From Fagopyrum homotropicum (lineage: Eukaryota > Streptophyta > Magnoliopsida > Caryophyllales > Polygonaceae): DNA of 64,000 nucleotides. The notes beneath the pieces are model-generated. The model was not told the DNA's origin and ran no database searches. It saw nothing but the letters and a program-made list of their open reading frames with translations. The position numbers and the translations under genes are program-made. The DNA is taken from positions 30,191,501 to 30,255,500 of the forward strand of contig BSWB01000004.1 of NCBI GenBank assembly GCA_033239125.1, in the 5' to 3' direction. This document shows positions 23,262-34,100 of this stretch, one piece after another. Every line of letters begins with the position of its first letter. The stretch's first letter is position 1.

Positions 23262-25098
23262 TGTTACGCTAAGATCGTGTGATGTGAATCGCAATAAGTT
23301 TTAAATTTATACTCGTTATATTTATCCTAACTCCTAGCGAACCCGCAGTGTACGGGACGTTTGCAGTAGTGATAGTATTCCGAGGTCGAACACAAAGACT
23401 AAGGTGAAATCGAGTCAAACAATGATCAAAGATAGTGTGAATCTAGGCTAAGATAAGATGAGAAACAAAGAAAATGGAAAACTCAATGTTTTTGTTGGTT
23501 TTTGTGGTGATCAAACAAAGATCACAAGTCAAGCAAGATAATAAAACAATTAACAACTCAAGCTAACAAACGAACAAGTAACACAGAGCACAAGTATATG
23601 ATCAAGAGAGAAAAGTAGATTCTAGAGGTCAAGATTTCCGGTTATGGCATAGGATTCAAGGTTCTAAGGATTCTAAGGACAAGTTGCGGTGTTGGGGAAA
23701 AGTGTTTCACTAATGGAAGCAATTACCGGGTAGGTCTCTCACTTCACTAGTCCCGCATCTAACTCCTATTACCGGGTAGGTCTCAAGGGGGTTAAATAGG
23801 GAGTTCTACACAAACCGGATACTACTTAACGGTGCAACCCTCTCCTTACCGGGTAAGTCTCGGAATAGGGAAGTCTCAAGTACTAATCCTAGCACACTCG
23901 ATCCAATAGCGGCTTATGAAGCTCACTACTACCTAGCATTCATCATCTTAGGTATCTAAGGTCGGAAATCATCGGGTAGATCTCTTCCCTCACTTAGATT
24001 GATAGCATTGGGTGATCCTAAGCTAAATTAGGCTTAATAAACACTAGGATTTAACAACCTAACACCCCAATCATACAGATTCATTAATTAGAAAGCAACA
24101 GAAGAATAAATCGGGTAGATCTTAATATAAATCGGCCGATCTTCATGATGAACAACCCGATTTTTCTTCCTGGGATGGGTTTCGTGCATACAAATCATGC
24201 TAAACTAACATATAAGCTCATCCTATCATCACCCTAGCCATAACCATCAATCCATCACTCTAGAATCACAACAAACTAGCCAATAGTATGCATATTAAGA
24301 TCCAAAATCATCACACAAGCATACATGGTGTTCATAGATGGATAATGAAAGATAAGCAAGTAAAATCAATAAATCTCAACTGAATCCAAGTTGTACCAAG
24401 ACTTACAAACTCTTAAATGAAGATTCAAAACGTTCCTAACAATCCTTGCAATGGTTCTTCGAGCCAAGATTACAAAAATCACTCAAAAGTTACTCAAAAC
24501 CTCACTATCCTCCTAAAATGGTGTTCTTCTTCTTCCTTCAATCTTTGAGAGCTTTCCTTCTCCTCCAATCTTTCCCCCAAATTGGTGAGCTGTGAATGAG
24601 AGTGTGGGAGAGGAGAGATGCTCAGCAACCACCTGTAGGACCACTTATATTCTCCACCAAGAGCAAGGACGGACAAGAGATCGTGGGACACGTGGCTTAA
24701 GCTGTCAAAGGCCAAAAAATTGACCCAGAGGAATAAATCGGCCGATTTAGCTGCTTGTTGGTCCGATTTTCTTCAGCAGAAAGGTGCTATGATCGTCTAG
24801 CCATGAGTTGATCCATTGCTTGCACCAATAGTGGTCTTTATGTCCCTTGTTGCTCAAATTATGCTCCTCCAAAGCTTTGGATGTGTACCATCATGAGGCT
24901 TGGCCCTCTAATGTATCGGTTAATGTCCGAAAGACCCCCGAAATACCTACAAAACCGATAAAAGGTAGTGTAGACGTCTTTTCTAGAAATGTGCATGAAT
25001 TGAGCGAAGACGTCATGAACCAATGCCAAAACGTGCATGAATGAGTGAGAAATCTATCTGAATGATTACCTAATCCTAAGTCATAAATCTTGTTATCA
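23262..25098 (-). repeat. AthA 5' LTR
   Basis: 1837 bp, the partner of 13705-15540. It carries the same modules and TATA (24641-24649). Most differences from the 3' LTR are transitions. Confidence 0.95.
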
Positions 25099-25103
25099 TG
25101 AAT

Positions 25104-25297
25104 CCTATCATTTTATGTGAAGGTAAGCTACATAAAATGATAAACTTATAAAAGATTCTATCATTTTATGTGAAGGAGATCCACATAAAATGATAAATTT
25201 TATAATAATGTGTCTAACTAAGTAGACGGATATGGATCAACTGATCGAGATCGGGTTTGTTACAGAAATAAACGGAATAAAAATTCCGGATATTACA
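25104..25297 (-). repeat. T2 3' LTR, segment 3 of 3 (U3 start)
   Basis: It ends GGATATTACA, the inverted TGTAATATCC terminus also seen at 10686. It includes the paired inverted repeats (25106-25118/25130-25142 and 25159-25171/25183-25195). AthA landed within 8 bp of the first arm. Confidence 0.93.
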
Positions 25298-25472
25298 TCA
25301 GTACCCCCTTAAAATAAGTTTCGTCCCGAAACTTAGAATAAGGTATCTACCCAAACATTTCCCTTCAAGAGTTATATTCTAGCATGCAAACTACTCACGC
25401 CATTAAGCACATAAACATAAACAATCATTTAAACATATAATCACAGAAATCATAATAAGTATCGTCTCAGTA
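25298..25472 (-). other. T2 polypurine tract and 3' untranslated region
   Basis: On the - strand TAAGGGGGTACTGA lies directly before the LTR start at 25297 and fits a plus-strand polypurine primer. The remaining ~150 bp to the pol stop codon (25473-25475) is non-coding. Confidence 0.75.
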
Positions 25473-25656
25473 CTAACCCGTCGGTACTGAGGTAGCGGCT
25501 AACTCTGCAAAGAACTCAGGGTAGTTACGTCTAATACTCTCCTCTGTCTCCCAGGTAGCCTCATCAGCTCCTCGTCTAGACCACTGGATCCTCAACATCG
25601 GTATCTCCTTAGAACGCAGGCGCCTAGTACTACGCTCTAGGAGGGCTACTGGGTAC
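25473..25656 (-). pseudogene. T2 integrase C-terminus with chromodomain
   Basis: This 61-codon piece ends the T2 pol frame and joins in frame to 51939 once AthB and its duplication are removed (the EY residues lie on the junction). It reads YPVALLERSTRRLRSKEIPM, then IQWSRRG, then EATWETEE, then YPEFF and a stop. That is the pattern of the short chromodomain at the end of Tekay/Del chromovirus integrases, which in this family is thought to target heterochromatic histone marks. AthB has separated it from the catalytic part by 26 kb, so T2 cannot make an intact integrase. Confidence 0.88.
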
Positions 25657-26240
25657 TGTTTGCCCCTAAAGGTGTGTGCAAATAAGCTTTAAATTTATAA
25701 AACTAGAATCTAGCAGCAAACCCACAGTGTACGGATCGACGTAGCTAAGCAAGAATTCTAGAGTATCGAACACAGGGATTTGGGTGGGAACAAATTCGAT
25801 TGCAGATTATCAAGTGAGTAAATATGAGAGTTTTGCAAATGTTGGGAAAACAACAATCCTAAAGATCCAAGTATCCAGCTGTGGCAATCGATTCAAGATA
25901 TACTAATGATATAAAGACAGAGTTGAGATATGCAAAGGTATACTAATGTAAGGTAATCGTACGGTGAAGTTCCAAAAACCTTATATGACTCGCCTACAAG
26001 ACACTCTCTATACAAGTTGTTGAGGCTCAATATAGAAAAGTTCTAAAGGTAAGAATTAGTATCGAATACCCAAACTTGTAATCCAAGGATCAAGACTAAC
26101 TTAGCCGATTACGGTTGTGACACTCACAATCGAGGTAGAGGTTGTTGAGGCTTCACTACCACCTAGAAAAGACAAGTCTAAACTAAATTAAAGAAAATCT
26201 TTAACTTTGGATTAAAGTAAAAGCAGGTTCGTAAACTTAA

Positions 26241-26304
26241 GGGAAATTACGGTTGGATCTTGAGATTCCACGGTTGTGGAACTCAAGAACAGCCCGTAAT
26301 TTAG
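26241..26304. repeat. palindromic module B-1 (LTR leader)
   Basis: TTCCACGGTTGTGGAA (26266-26281) is flanked by AAATTACGG and GCCCGTAATTTAGG. The neighbouring CAAGAACAGCCCG is shared with AthC module C-1, but the core differs. The 5' LTR copy (37771-37834) has the less decayed TTCCACGGTCGTGGAA. Confidence 0.75.
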
Positions 26305-26864
26305 GGTTCGTCGACGATTCTCTCAAACTCTCAGGGTCTAATCTGTTTGCGATCGATCTATCATCATCTAAGCCACAACTATCAACCCTTCACCTTAGAA
26401 TTGTTAAGGGTTTCTAGCCAATAACAGTCATATTGATATTAATTCAAGAATTAAAAGATAGAAAGATGAAAACTTTCAAGAACTTTCAATAATCTCCAAA
26501 CCAATCTCAAAGTCACAATCAAGAACAAATATCGTCACAAGATTCGTAATAGAACAAACAAACACAATCTTAGGAAAGAAGGAAGAACGGGATGTCAATC
26601 CGTCTTCTAAATCAAACCTAAACAAGAAGAGAAGTCTTCTTGCAAGAAACCTTCCGAATCTTCCGTCAATCCGGAAAATATGGAAATCCCAACAATAATC
26701 TCCACCAAGTGCGAGATTAGGGCAAATCCAAGCACGAACTTTGATCTCCAACGAGATCTCCCAATGCCTCTAAACGAGATGTACGCGTCGATAGCGTAGA
26801 TTGTCCTCCTAAGCGAAGATGTAAGCCGTCCTATGCGTCGATGACGGAATCTTCCTTTGTCCGT

Positions 26865-26873
26865 CTTTTTATA
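26865..26873 (-). promoter_or_regulatory. AthB LTR TATA box
   Basis: CCCTATAAAAAGACGG on the - strand. The copy in the 5' LTR is 38395-38403. Module B-2 begins about 80 bp upstream. Confidence 0.55.
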
Positions 26874-26949
26874 GGGCAAGATAAAATATCGGTCCGGCCC
26901 AATCTTCAAAAGATCGTGGCTTCAAAGTGTGGCGAAAAAGATCGCCAAG

Positions 26950-27125
26950 ATCATGGTCGTGGAAGTTTCCACGACCGTAATTTAGAGCGTGGATTAGGTC
27001 ACGGTTTGAACCATAAGTTCCACGACCGTAATAGTTACTGGAATACATCACGCTTCTCTTTGCAAGGATCCACGGCCGTGGAACTGAACGTGGTTTGTAA
27101 TACGGCCGTATTTTAGAGCGTGGTT
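26950..27125. repeat. palindromic module B-2 (upstream of LTR TATA)
   Basis: A cluster of TTTCCACGACCGTAATTT, CCACGGCCGTGG (27070-27081), ATACGGCCGTAT (~27100-27111) and GAGCGTGG half-sites. In the 5' LTR this cluster is split by AthC (38480-38523 and 51501-51640). Confidence 0.75.
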
Positions 27126-27421
27126 TAAGGCAAGAACGTGGTTCTTCCCTAGCCTCGTGCATTCCTCAAGTTGAACTCCAATTTGCTCCTAAGAATGCCC
27201 TTAATCCATGGACATATTCAATCAACTCTTCCTTTGCTCGATTCCGTTCGGAAATGACTCTCAATCACCTATATTTCAACATAAAGCTAGTGTAGACATC
27301 CATATCGATAATATAGGTAATACTAACTCACATATGCAACAATGCTCAATCAAAGACTATCAATATGAATCAAATATACTTAGAAAACGTGCCTAAATTA
27401 TCACAATATTTCATGCTAACA

Positions 27422-28757
27422 AATAACCCCATACTTAACACTTGCTTGTCCCTAAGCAAGGTCTTTCAAAAAGCTTTAAACAAGAGTTAGGATGAAATAT
27501 GTGTACCTTCTTTTGGATGAATGTGCCTTCTAAAGAATAGATCATTCTCAAACCTTGCTTCAATCGTTTATCAAACTTTCACACACTCAATCAAAGAGTA
27601 AAAAGTAAAGAAAACTCATGAATCAATTAAACTTCTAAACAAGCATCATAACCTTCAAACATTATCAAAATCAATCTTAAGAAACTTCAATTTAGATCAC
27701 AAAGTCATATAACATTCTTTTGATCTTAAGGACTTTCAAAGAAAAGGTCTAGAATGTGGAAGGGAAGGAAAAACTTTAAGGGAAAGTGGTGCATGAATCC
27801 GGGAAAATGGACAACTACCTTCTTCTTCTTTTGCGGTTTCCCCAACACTTCACTTAGAGCTTCGCTCTCTTCTCTTCATTTTTTCGACTTTACTTTTGGA
27901 GTTATGGATAGAGGTGCACAAAAACCGAAGCCTAGGAGATTGGCGTTTCTCAATTTTCATGAGATGCCTCAGACCCTTAGCGCACATACCATAATCCGCT
28001 AGGAATATCGCTCAATTCGACTTTGGCAAGACACAAACACCCGGCTATGTGAATGGTGCCGAGTTACTCATCGTCATGATTGACTTCCCCAAACCTACAA
28101 TTTCTTTCTATTCTTTTGATTGCAAATAATTGCTCTCATGGCCCTCCCACATCAAACATGCCTTTTTCTCATTCACTTCTCCAAATTCCCGGATAGGTAA
28201 AGGAGGCTAATATTTCAATGAGGAGCTAAAATGATCAAAGAAAGAAGAAAGAAAGTATCGAATTGCCTTAATCATCTCAACAAGAAGTATAGGAACTTAT
28301 AACGTGATTTCAACTTTAATTTCTTAACATGATTTAGGTAACATAATCACATTATGAAACTTGCAAAAGAGGTAAAATTTCATTCATTCAAATTCTTTTC
28401 AATTCACAATTCTTTTAAGCATGCAATTGTCTTCAAACTCAATAGTGATTATCATGGAAATCATCTCAATCCATTAAAAGCACAAAATTTTCAAAAATTT
28501 TCAATTTTTATGGCTTTTCAAGTTATTTTTCATGCAATGCAATAAGGAAACGTGCAACACATAATGAACATGCAATGATAGTCTCAAATGAAAGCGAACA
28601 TAGTAAGTAGAGTTATTACAAACTTTTAGTACATCCCACCCCATACTTAGGACGAACATTGTCCCTAATGTTCATAAGAAAGAAAGAAAAGAAAGAAAAG
28701 AAAAAGAAACTCACAATGTGGTGGTGGAATGTCTAAAGCGAACGGTCATGCATCTAA
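27422..28757 (-). other. AthB non-coding region between extra gene and 3' LTR
   Basis: No supported ORF. It holds a GGGGT purine-rich motif by the LTR (27422-27465), another just after the extra gene (~28640-28680, beside ACATTAGGGACAATGT), and a conserved block (~27900-28075) that is nearly the same in AthC (40640-40815). Confidence 0.7.
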
Positions 28758-30391
28758 TCACTGCGGCGCCGGCGGAGGTGGGAATGGAGAGAAGCTGGAG
28801 TCGTAGGGCCGCCCAAACTGCTGGCGGTAGACGTCCCTCATCATGTGATCAAGATCGTCTAGGCGTCCGTCTCTAGCATCGGCTCGGATCTCCAATGCTC
28901 CAACTCTTTCTGAAAGTCCGGTAGCCTAATCCGGCATCTGCTCATACCATCCTGGGGCGTGACTGTACCATGTTGGGGCGTCGGATGGTGCTGGTGCTGG
29001 TGGTGGTGCTGCTGGCTGCTCTGTAGACCAAGGAGGGGGAATGCCATACCATGTGGGAGGCGTGGTCATCCACGTAGGCCTCTCACTCACGCTAGCACGG
29101 CGAGATGACGAGCCTGAGGCTCTAGCTGGACGTGGAGAGTGTCTAGGTACATCTAGGGCCGCCTCCGGCTGGTCCAGAAACGTGCCAAACTCCTGCTCCG
29201 CTCCTCCTCCACTCTCAAACTGATCTCCTATATCCTCCTCCTCGACAACCGGTGGTGGGACACAAGGGGGAGCTACTATCCTGTTCGCGTGCATAGCGGC
29301 GAACGTATCCTTCCAATTATGGCATCCCGCCATAATGGAGTACTCTGGCAGCCACTCAATACCCCTGCCCGTCCTACTCTCCCAAGGCATGCCCGCATAA
29401 GGCGGACCTCTATGTGTAGGGAAGATGAGACCCCTAACCATGAAAGCATGTAACCCTAAAGGTACGGCCGGTATGCGGGTGCAGGCAGAAAAATCAACAC
29501 CAAAACTCCTAGCAATGTGGGTAACTATCCCACCATATCCGATGTTCCCCTTCGCCTTGTTCTTGAGCTTGCTCATAGTAGCAGCCAAGAGAGTAGCACA
29601 ATCAGCACGGCGTCCATAAAGCATGGAGTAAAGCAAGAATAGCTCATCCGTCTTGATCTTTTGGGGCGTCTCCGTCCTAGGAAAGAGACACACCGAAAGA
29701 ACACGGTGAGCTATCTTCAAGGCTAGATGGTACATCAATCTAGCCTTGGTATCAGCGGGTTGCCAACGGTCCTCGTCGGCGTAAATCATTACAACCTCTT
29801 TCCAAAAGTCCTTGGGGTAAACACCACTCGGAAATCGACCATTGAAGGTCTCATGGAACCCAAAAATGGTCCCAAACTCACCGATACTCAACTGATAATC
29901 TCTCTCCATAAGGCGGAAAGAGACGGTCCTATCGACGTGGCTGTGCTCAAGGGACGTCACAACCTCCCGTGTAATCTCCTCATATGCGTCTTCTCGGATA
30001 GCCGAGAAGACAACTAATCCAGCTCTATCCAAGAGCCAAGTAAGGTCATCAACTATGTTGAGAGGAGCTAGATCCTCCAACAACAAATATCTAGGGCCAA
30101 TCACTGGCCTCTCCTTGATCCTATCAAGTGCATCAAGATGGTCGTCGTGTATGGTTGGGACTCTAGGGTGAGGAGGTGAAGATGGAGGTGATGGTGAGGA
30201 GGTGAAGATGGAGGTGAAGGTGAGGATGGAGGTGAAGGTGAAGAGGGTGGTGGTGCCCTAGAGGATGAGGAGGAGGAGGGATTACCCTTCCTCTTCTTAT
30301 TTTGGTCATTTTTCTTCTCCTTTATCCTCCCCGAAACTCTCTTACGAAGTCCATTATGCTCAAAAATTACGGTCTGTTCGTCCAAAACCAC
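28758..30391 (-). pseudogene. AthB extra gene downstream of pol, broken
   Basis: It is homologous to the AthC gene at 41471-42943. The N-terminal frame (from ATG at 30391, through a basic, Ser/Pro-rich stretch) and the main frame (30104 down) are in different phases, so there is a frameshift in or near the GGTGAA-type simple repeat at 30168-30256. A TAG at 28926-28928 cuts the main frame, after which coding resemblance continues through a coiled-coil-like segment to a Pro-rich tail and stop at 28758. The conserved core has ETPQK(I/L)K(T/A)DELF, FRLM and FGTIFGF-like motifs. From memory it resembles the plant domain annotated as Athila ORF1 / Arabidopsis retrotransposon ORF-1, of unknown function. 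No signal peptide or membrane segment is visible. Confidence 0.75.
30168..30256. repeat. GGTGAAGATGGA-type simple repeat
   Basis: Imperfect repeats of GAGGTGAAGATG and GAGGTGAAGGTG within the extra gene. They encode the Ser/Pro/His-rich stretch and are the likely site of the frameshift. Confidence 0.75.
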
Positions 30392-30421
30392 GGCCGTAAT
30401 TCACCCAGTGACCGTGATTCG
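30367..30421. repeat. palindromic module B-3a (start of extra gene)
   Basis: ACCACGGCCGTAAT (~30387-30400) with half-sites AAATTACGG and GACCGTGATT, overlapping the first codons of the extra gene. Confidence 0.65.
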
Positions 30422-30784
30422 TCTCAGAAAATCACAAATCTCAGCAAATTCACAATCAATCTCCACAACAGGCAGTCCTAGTCTAATTTCCTCAAATCTC
30501 AATCAGTTCTTCCTAAAAATCTCTAACAAAAACAACTAAATCAGCAAGAATCAAGAAGGGAAAAGAAAACCTCTTTTTCGGATTGAAAAATCCGAAATAC
30601 GCGTTTGTTGGTGAATTTCCGTTCGATTCGTCGCTTGGATCTTGTTTGTGGTTGAATTTGCTGCAGTTTGGGAAGAAGAATCGTTGAAAACGATTAGGAA
30701 ACGAAGATTTGAGAGGGGGTCGTGGGGTTTCGGCACTTAGGTCGTGGAAAGAGGGATTTTTGGGATGATTTTGTGAAGAATGTG

Positions 30785-30794
30785 GCTTATATAG
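30785..30794 (-). promoter_or_regulatory. AthB internal TATA box
   Basis: CTATATAAGC on the - strand, ~395 nt upstream of the extra-gene ATG and just downstream of module B-3b. AthC has CTATATAAAG in the same place. Confidence 0.5.
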
Positions 30795-30814
30795 TTGCAG
30801 GCAAAATTTTGAAA

Positions 30815-30945
30815 ATCACGGTCTGTCGGGGTGTTCCACGGCCGTGGAAGTGTACGGCACCGTGGTTTTGGTGATTTTTCAAAGGCTTTTGGAAATTACG
30901 GCCACTGTAGCTATGACGACCGTAATTTAGACCGTGGAACCTTCT
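30815..30945. repeat. palindromic module B-3b (upstream of internal TATA)
   Basis: TTCCACGGCCGTGGAA (30834-30849), then GGCACCGTGG, AAATTACGGCC and GACCGTAATTTAGACCGTGG: the same word set as LTR module B-2. Confidence 0.75.
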
Positions 30946-31183
30946 GTAAAGCTGCAAAGTCCAAATTTCGTCACTCCTCTTCAACATCATCCTCCTCTTT
31001 TCCTTTTCCATTGATCCTACATCCAAAAACACGAACATACCGGAAGAAAGCGAGGCAAAAACAAAGCAAAAACGTTTATACTAAGCTAATCTATGAATCG
31101 AAAGCAAAAGTAAAAATGCAATACCATGGGTTGCCTCCCAAGAAGTGCTTTGTTTAAGGTTCGTAGCTAGACCAATCTCGCAC

Positions 31184-34100
31184 TTATTCGAGTGCGGTAG
31201 GTGCAAACTCCTCAGCTTGGAGTTCCGGCGTATACTTCTTGAGTCGTTGGCCGTTCACCTTAAAACTTCCGCTAGCTTCACCCCATACTTCAACTGCACC
31301 ATGGGGGAAAATACGCTTAATTAGAAAGGGTCCGGTCCAACGGGATTTAAGCTTACCTGGAAAGAGGCGAAGTCTTGAATTGAAGAGGAGAACTTGATCT
31401 CCTTCTTTGAAGTCCTTTGGAATGATATGCTTATCATGCCAACGCTTTGCTCTTTCCTTGTAGATCTTGGCGTTTTCATAGGCGTTGAAACGGAGTTCAT
31501 CCAACTTGTTGATGTCTAAGAGACGCTTCTCTCCCGCTTCCTTCATTCCGAAATTCAGCCACTTGATAGCCCAAAACGCTTTGTGCTCCAGCTCTACCGG
31601 CAAGTGACAAGACTTCCCATACACAAGATTGTATGGTGTGGTTCCTATGGGAGTCTTGTACGCAATCCGGTACGCCCATAATGCATCATCTAGCTTCAAG
31701 GACCAATCCTTCCTAGTCCTTGAAACCGTCTTCTCTAAGATTCCTTTGATCTCCCTATTCTAGATCTCAACTTGTCCACTTGTTTGTGGATGGTAAGGGG
31801 TAGCGATCTTGTGAGTAACCCCATACTTAGCTAGAAGAGCTTCAAAGCGACGGGCTATGAAGTGAGAACCTCCATCACTAATGATCGTCCTTGGCGTCCC
31901 AAATCGCGGGAAAATGGTCTTGTTGAAGAACTTAACCACTACCATGGCATCATTTGTGGAAGAGGCGATTGCTTCCACCCATCTAGAAACGTAGTCTACC
32001 GCCAATAATATGTATTGGTTTCCACAAGAAGATGGGAATGGTCCCATGAAATCGACTCCCCAAACGTCGAAAATCTCCACCTCTTGGATGTTGTTGAGGG
32101 GCATCTCGTTCCTTCTAGAAATATTGCCTGTTCTTTGACAAGCATCGCAGCAAGAAACAAAGGATTGCACATCTCTAAACAAAGTAGGCCAAAAGAATCC
32201 AGATTGCAATACCTTTGCGCTAGTCTTGTTCGAACTAGCGTGTCCTCCACAAGGTAGTGAATGACAATGACGGATGACACTTTGCATCTCATCTTCCGGC
32301 ACGCATCGCCGAATGATGCCATCCGGACCTCTCTTAAAGAGAAGAGGCTCGTTCCAATAGTATTCCCGGACGTCCTTAAAGAACTTCTTCCTTTGTGCGT
32401 AGGATAGTCCGGGTGGTATCTCCTGGCAAACCAAATAGTTAACAAAATCAGCAAACCATGGTTCGTTACCTTTGGAGATCACGTTGATGCACTCCTCTAT
32501 GATATGTAGGTGTTCATCCGGAAAGGAGTCATCAATGGGTAGATGGTCGTCCTCTAGATGTGTTAGACGACTCAAATGATCCGCAACAGAATTTTCTGAA
32601 CCTTTCTTGTCGCGGATCTCAAGATCGAATTCTTGTAGGAGAAGAATCCATCTAATCAGCCTTGGTTTCGCATCTTTCTTCGCAAGGAGGTACCGGATCG
32701 CAGCATGATCCGTGTAGACAATCACCTTCGCACCTACAAGATAAGAGCGAAACTTGTCAATAGCATAGACAATGGCTAGAAATTCTTTCTCGGTAGTGGC
32801 GTAGTTAAGCTGTGCTTCATCTAGCGTCTTGCTAGCGTAGTATATGGCATGGGTTCGCCCTTCCTTTCGTTGTCCAAGGACAGCTCCAATAGCTACGTCA
32901 CTAGCATCGCACATAATCTCAAAGGGTAGAGTCCAATCCGGAGGTTGGATGATAGGCGCTGAAATTAGAGCTTGCCGAATGGTGTTAAACGCATCCAAAC
33001 ATTCCTGCGAAAACTCAAAAACCGCATCCTTCATCAATAGATTAGTGAGAGGTTTTGATATCTTAGAAAAGTCCTTGATGAAACGTCTATAAAATCCAGC
33101 ATGTCCTAGGAAACTTCTTATCCCTTTCACCGAAATCGGGGGAGGAAGTTTTTCTATGGTCTCTATCTTAGCTTTGTCTACTTCTATCCCTCTACTAGAG
33201 ACTAAGTGACCTAATACGATTCCTTCCTTAACCATGAATTGACACTTCTCCCAATTAAGGACTAGGTTAGTGTCTTCACACCTTTGTAAAACAAGAGAAA
33301 GGTTAGAAAGGCAATCGTTAAAAGAGGAACCGTATACGGAGAAGTCGTCCATGAAGACTTCCATGATTTCCTCTACGTATTCGGAGAAGATGGCCATCAT
33401 GCACCGTTGGAAGGTGGCTGGGGCGTTGCAAAGCCCGAACGGCATTCTCCTATAAGCAAACATACCCCAAGGGCACATGAATGTGGTCTTCTCTTGATCA
33501 TCCGGATGTATCGGAATCTGAAAGAAACCACTATAGCCGTCAAGGTAGCAAAAATGTGAATGTTGCGCTAACCTTTCAAGCATTTGATCAATGAATGGCA
33601 ATGGGAAATGATCTTTCCGCGTTGCGTTGTTGAGCTTGCGGTAGTCTATGCACATCCACCATCCAGTCACGGTTCGGGTAGGAATGAGTTCGTTGTTCTT
33701 GTTGGTGATGACCGTCATTCCTCCCTTCTTCGAAACTACTTGAACTGGACTCACCCACTTACTATCGGAGATAGGATAGATGATACCTGCATCAAGAAGT
33801 TTAAGGATTTCCTTCTTGACAACCTCCTTCATGGTCGGATTCAACCGCCTTTGAGGTTGTCTTGAAGTTCTAAAGTCTTCTTCCATTAATATCTTATGCA
33901 TGCATAGGGAGGGTTTAATTCCCACTAAGTCCTCGATAGTATAGCCTATAGCTTTCCTATGTTTCTTGAGGACAATCATGAGTTTTTCATGTTCATCTAT
34001 GCTTAGATCGGAACTAACAATAACCGGAAAGGTAGAATTAGATCCTAGAAAAGCGTACCTTAGATGAGTAGGAAGTGGTTTGAGTTCCATTGCTTTCGGA

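Larger units (their letters stand above)
13705..25098 (-). mobile_element. AthA: Athila-like retrotransposon
   Basis: LTRs at 13705-15540 and 23262-25098, each TG...CA, are flanked by the 5-bp duplication TGAAT (13700-13704 and 25099-25103). The tRNA-Asp-type primer site is next to the right LTR, so the element reads on the - strand. The gag-pol gene is interrupted once. The extra gene found downstream of pol in AthB and AthC is absent. LTRs differ at perhaps 25-30 of 1836 positions. It sits in the T2 3' LTR. Confidence 0.96.
25657..27421 (-). repeat. AthB 3' LTR
   Basis: TGTTTGCCCC...TGCTAACA, 1765 bp. It holds modules B-1 (26241-26304) and B-2 (26950-27125), with a TATA box (26865-26873, - strand TATAAAAAG) between them. 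Confidence 0.95.
30422..31183 (-). other. AthB internal promoter region between pol and extra gene
   Basis: From right to left it holds the GGGAGGCAACCC block (~31130-31155), module B-3b (30815-30945), a TATA box (30785-30794) and a ~370-nt leader. The leader resembles the AthC leader at 43010-43370 (compare 30640-30740 with 43210-43310). No ORF is supported. Confidence 0.6.

Noticed and set aside
26476..26909. - strand ORFs in the AthB LTRs (also 38006-38439)
   Set aside because: They are repeated only because the two LTRs are copies. They lie in the LTR, overlap one another in two frames, and show no domain.
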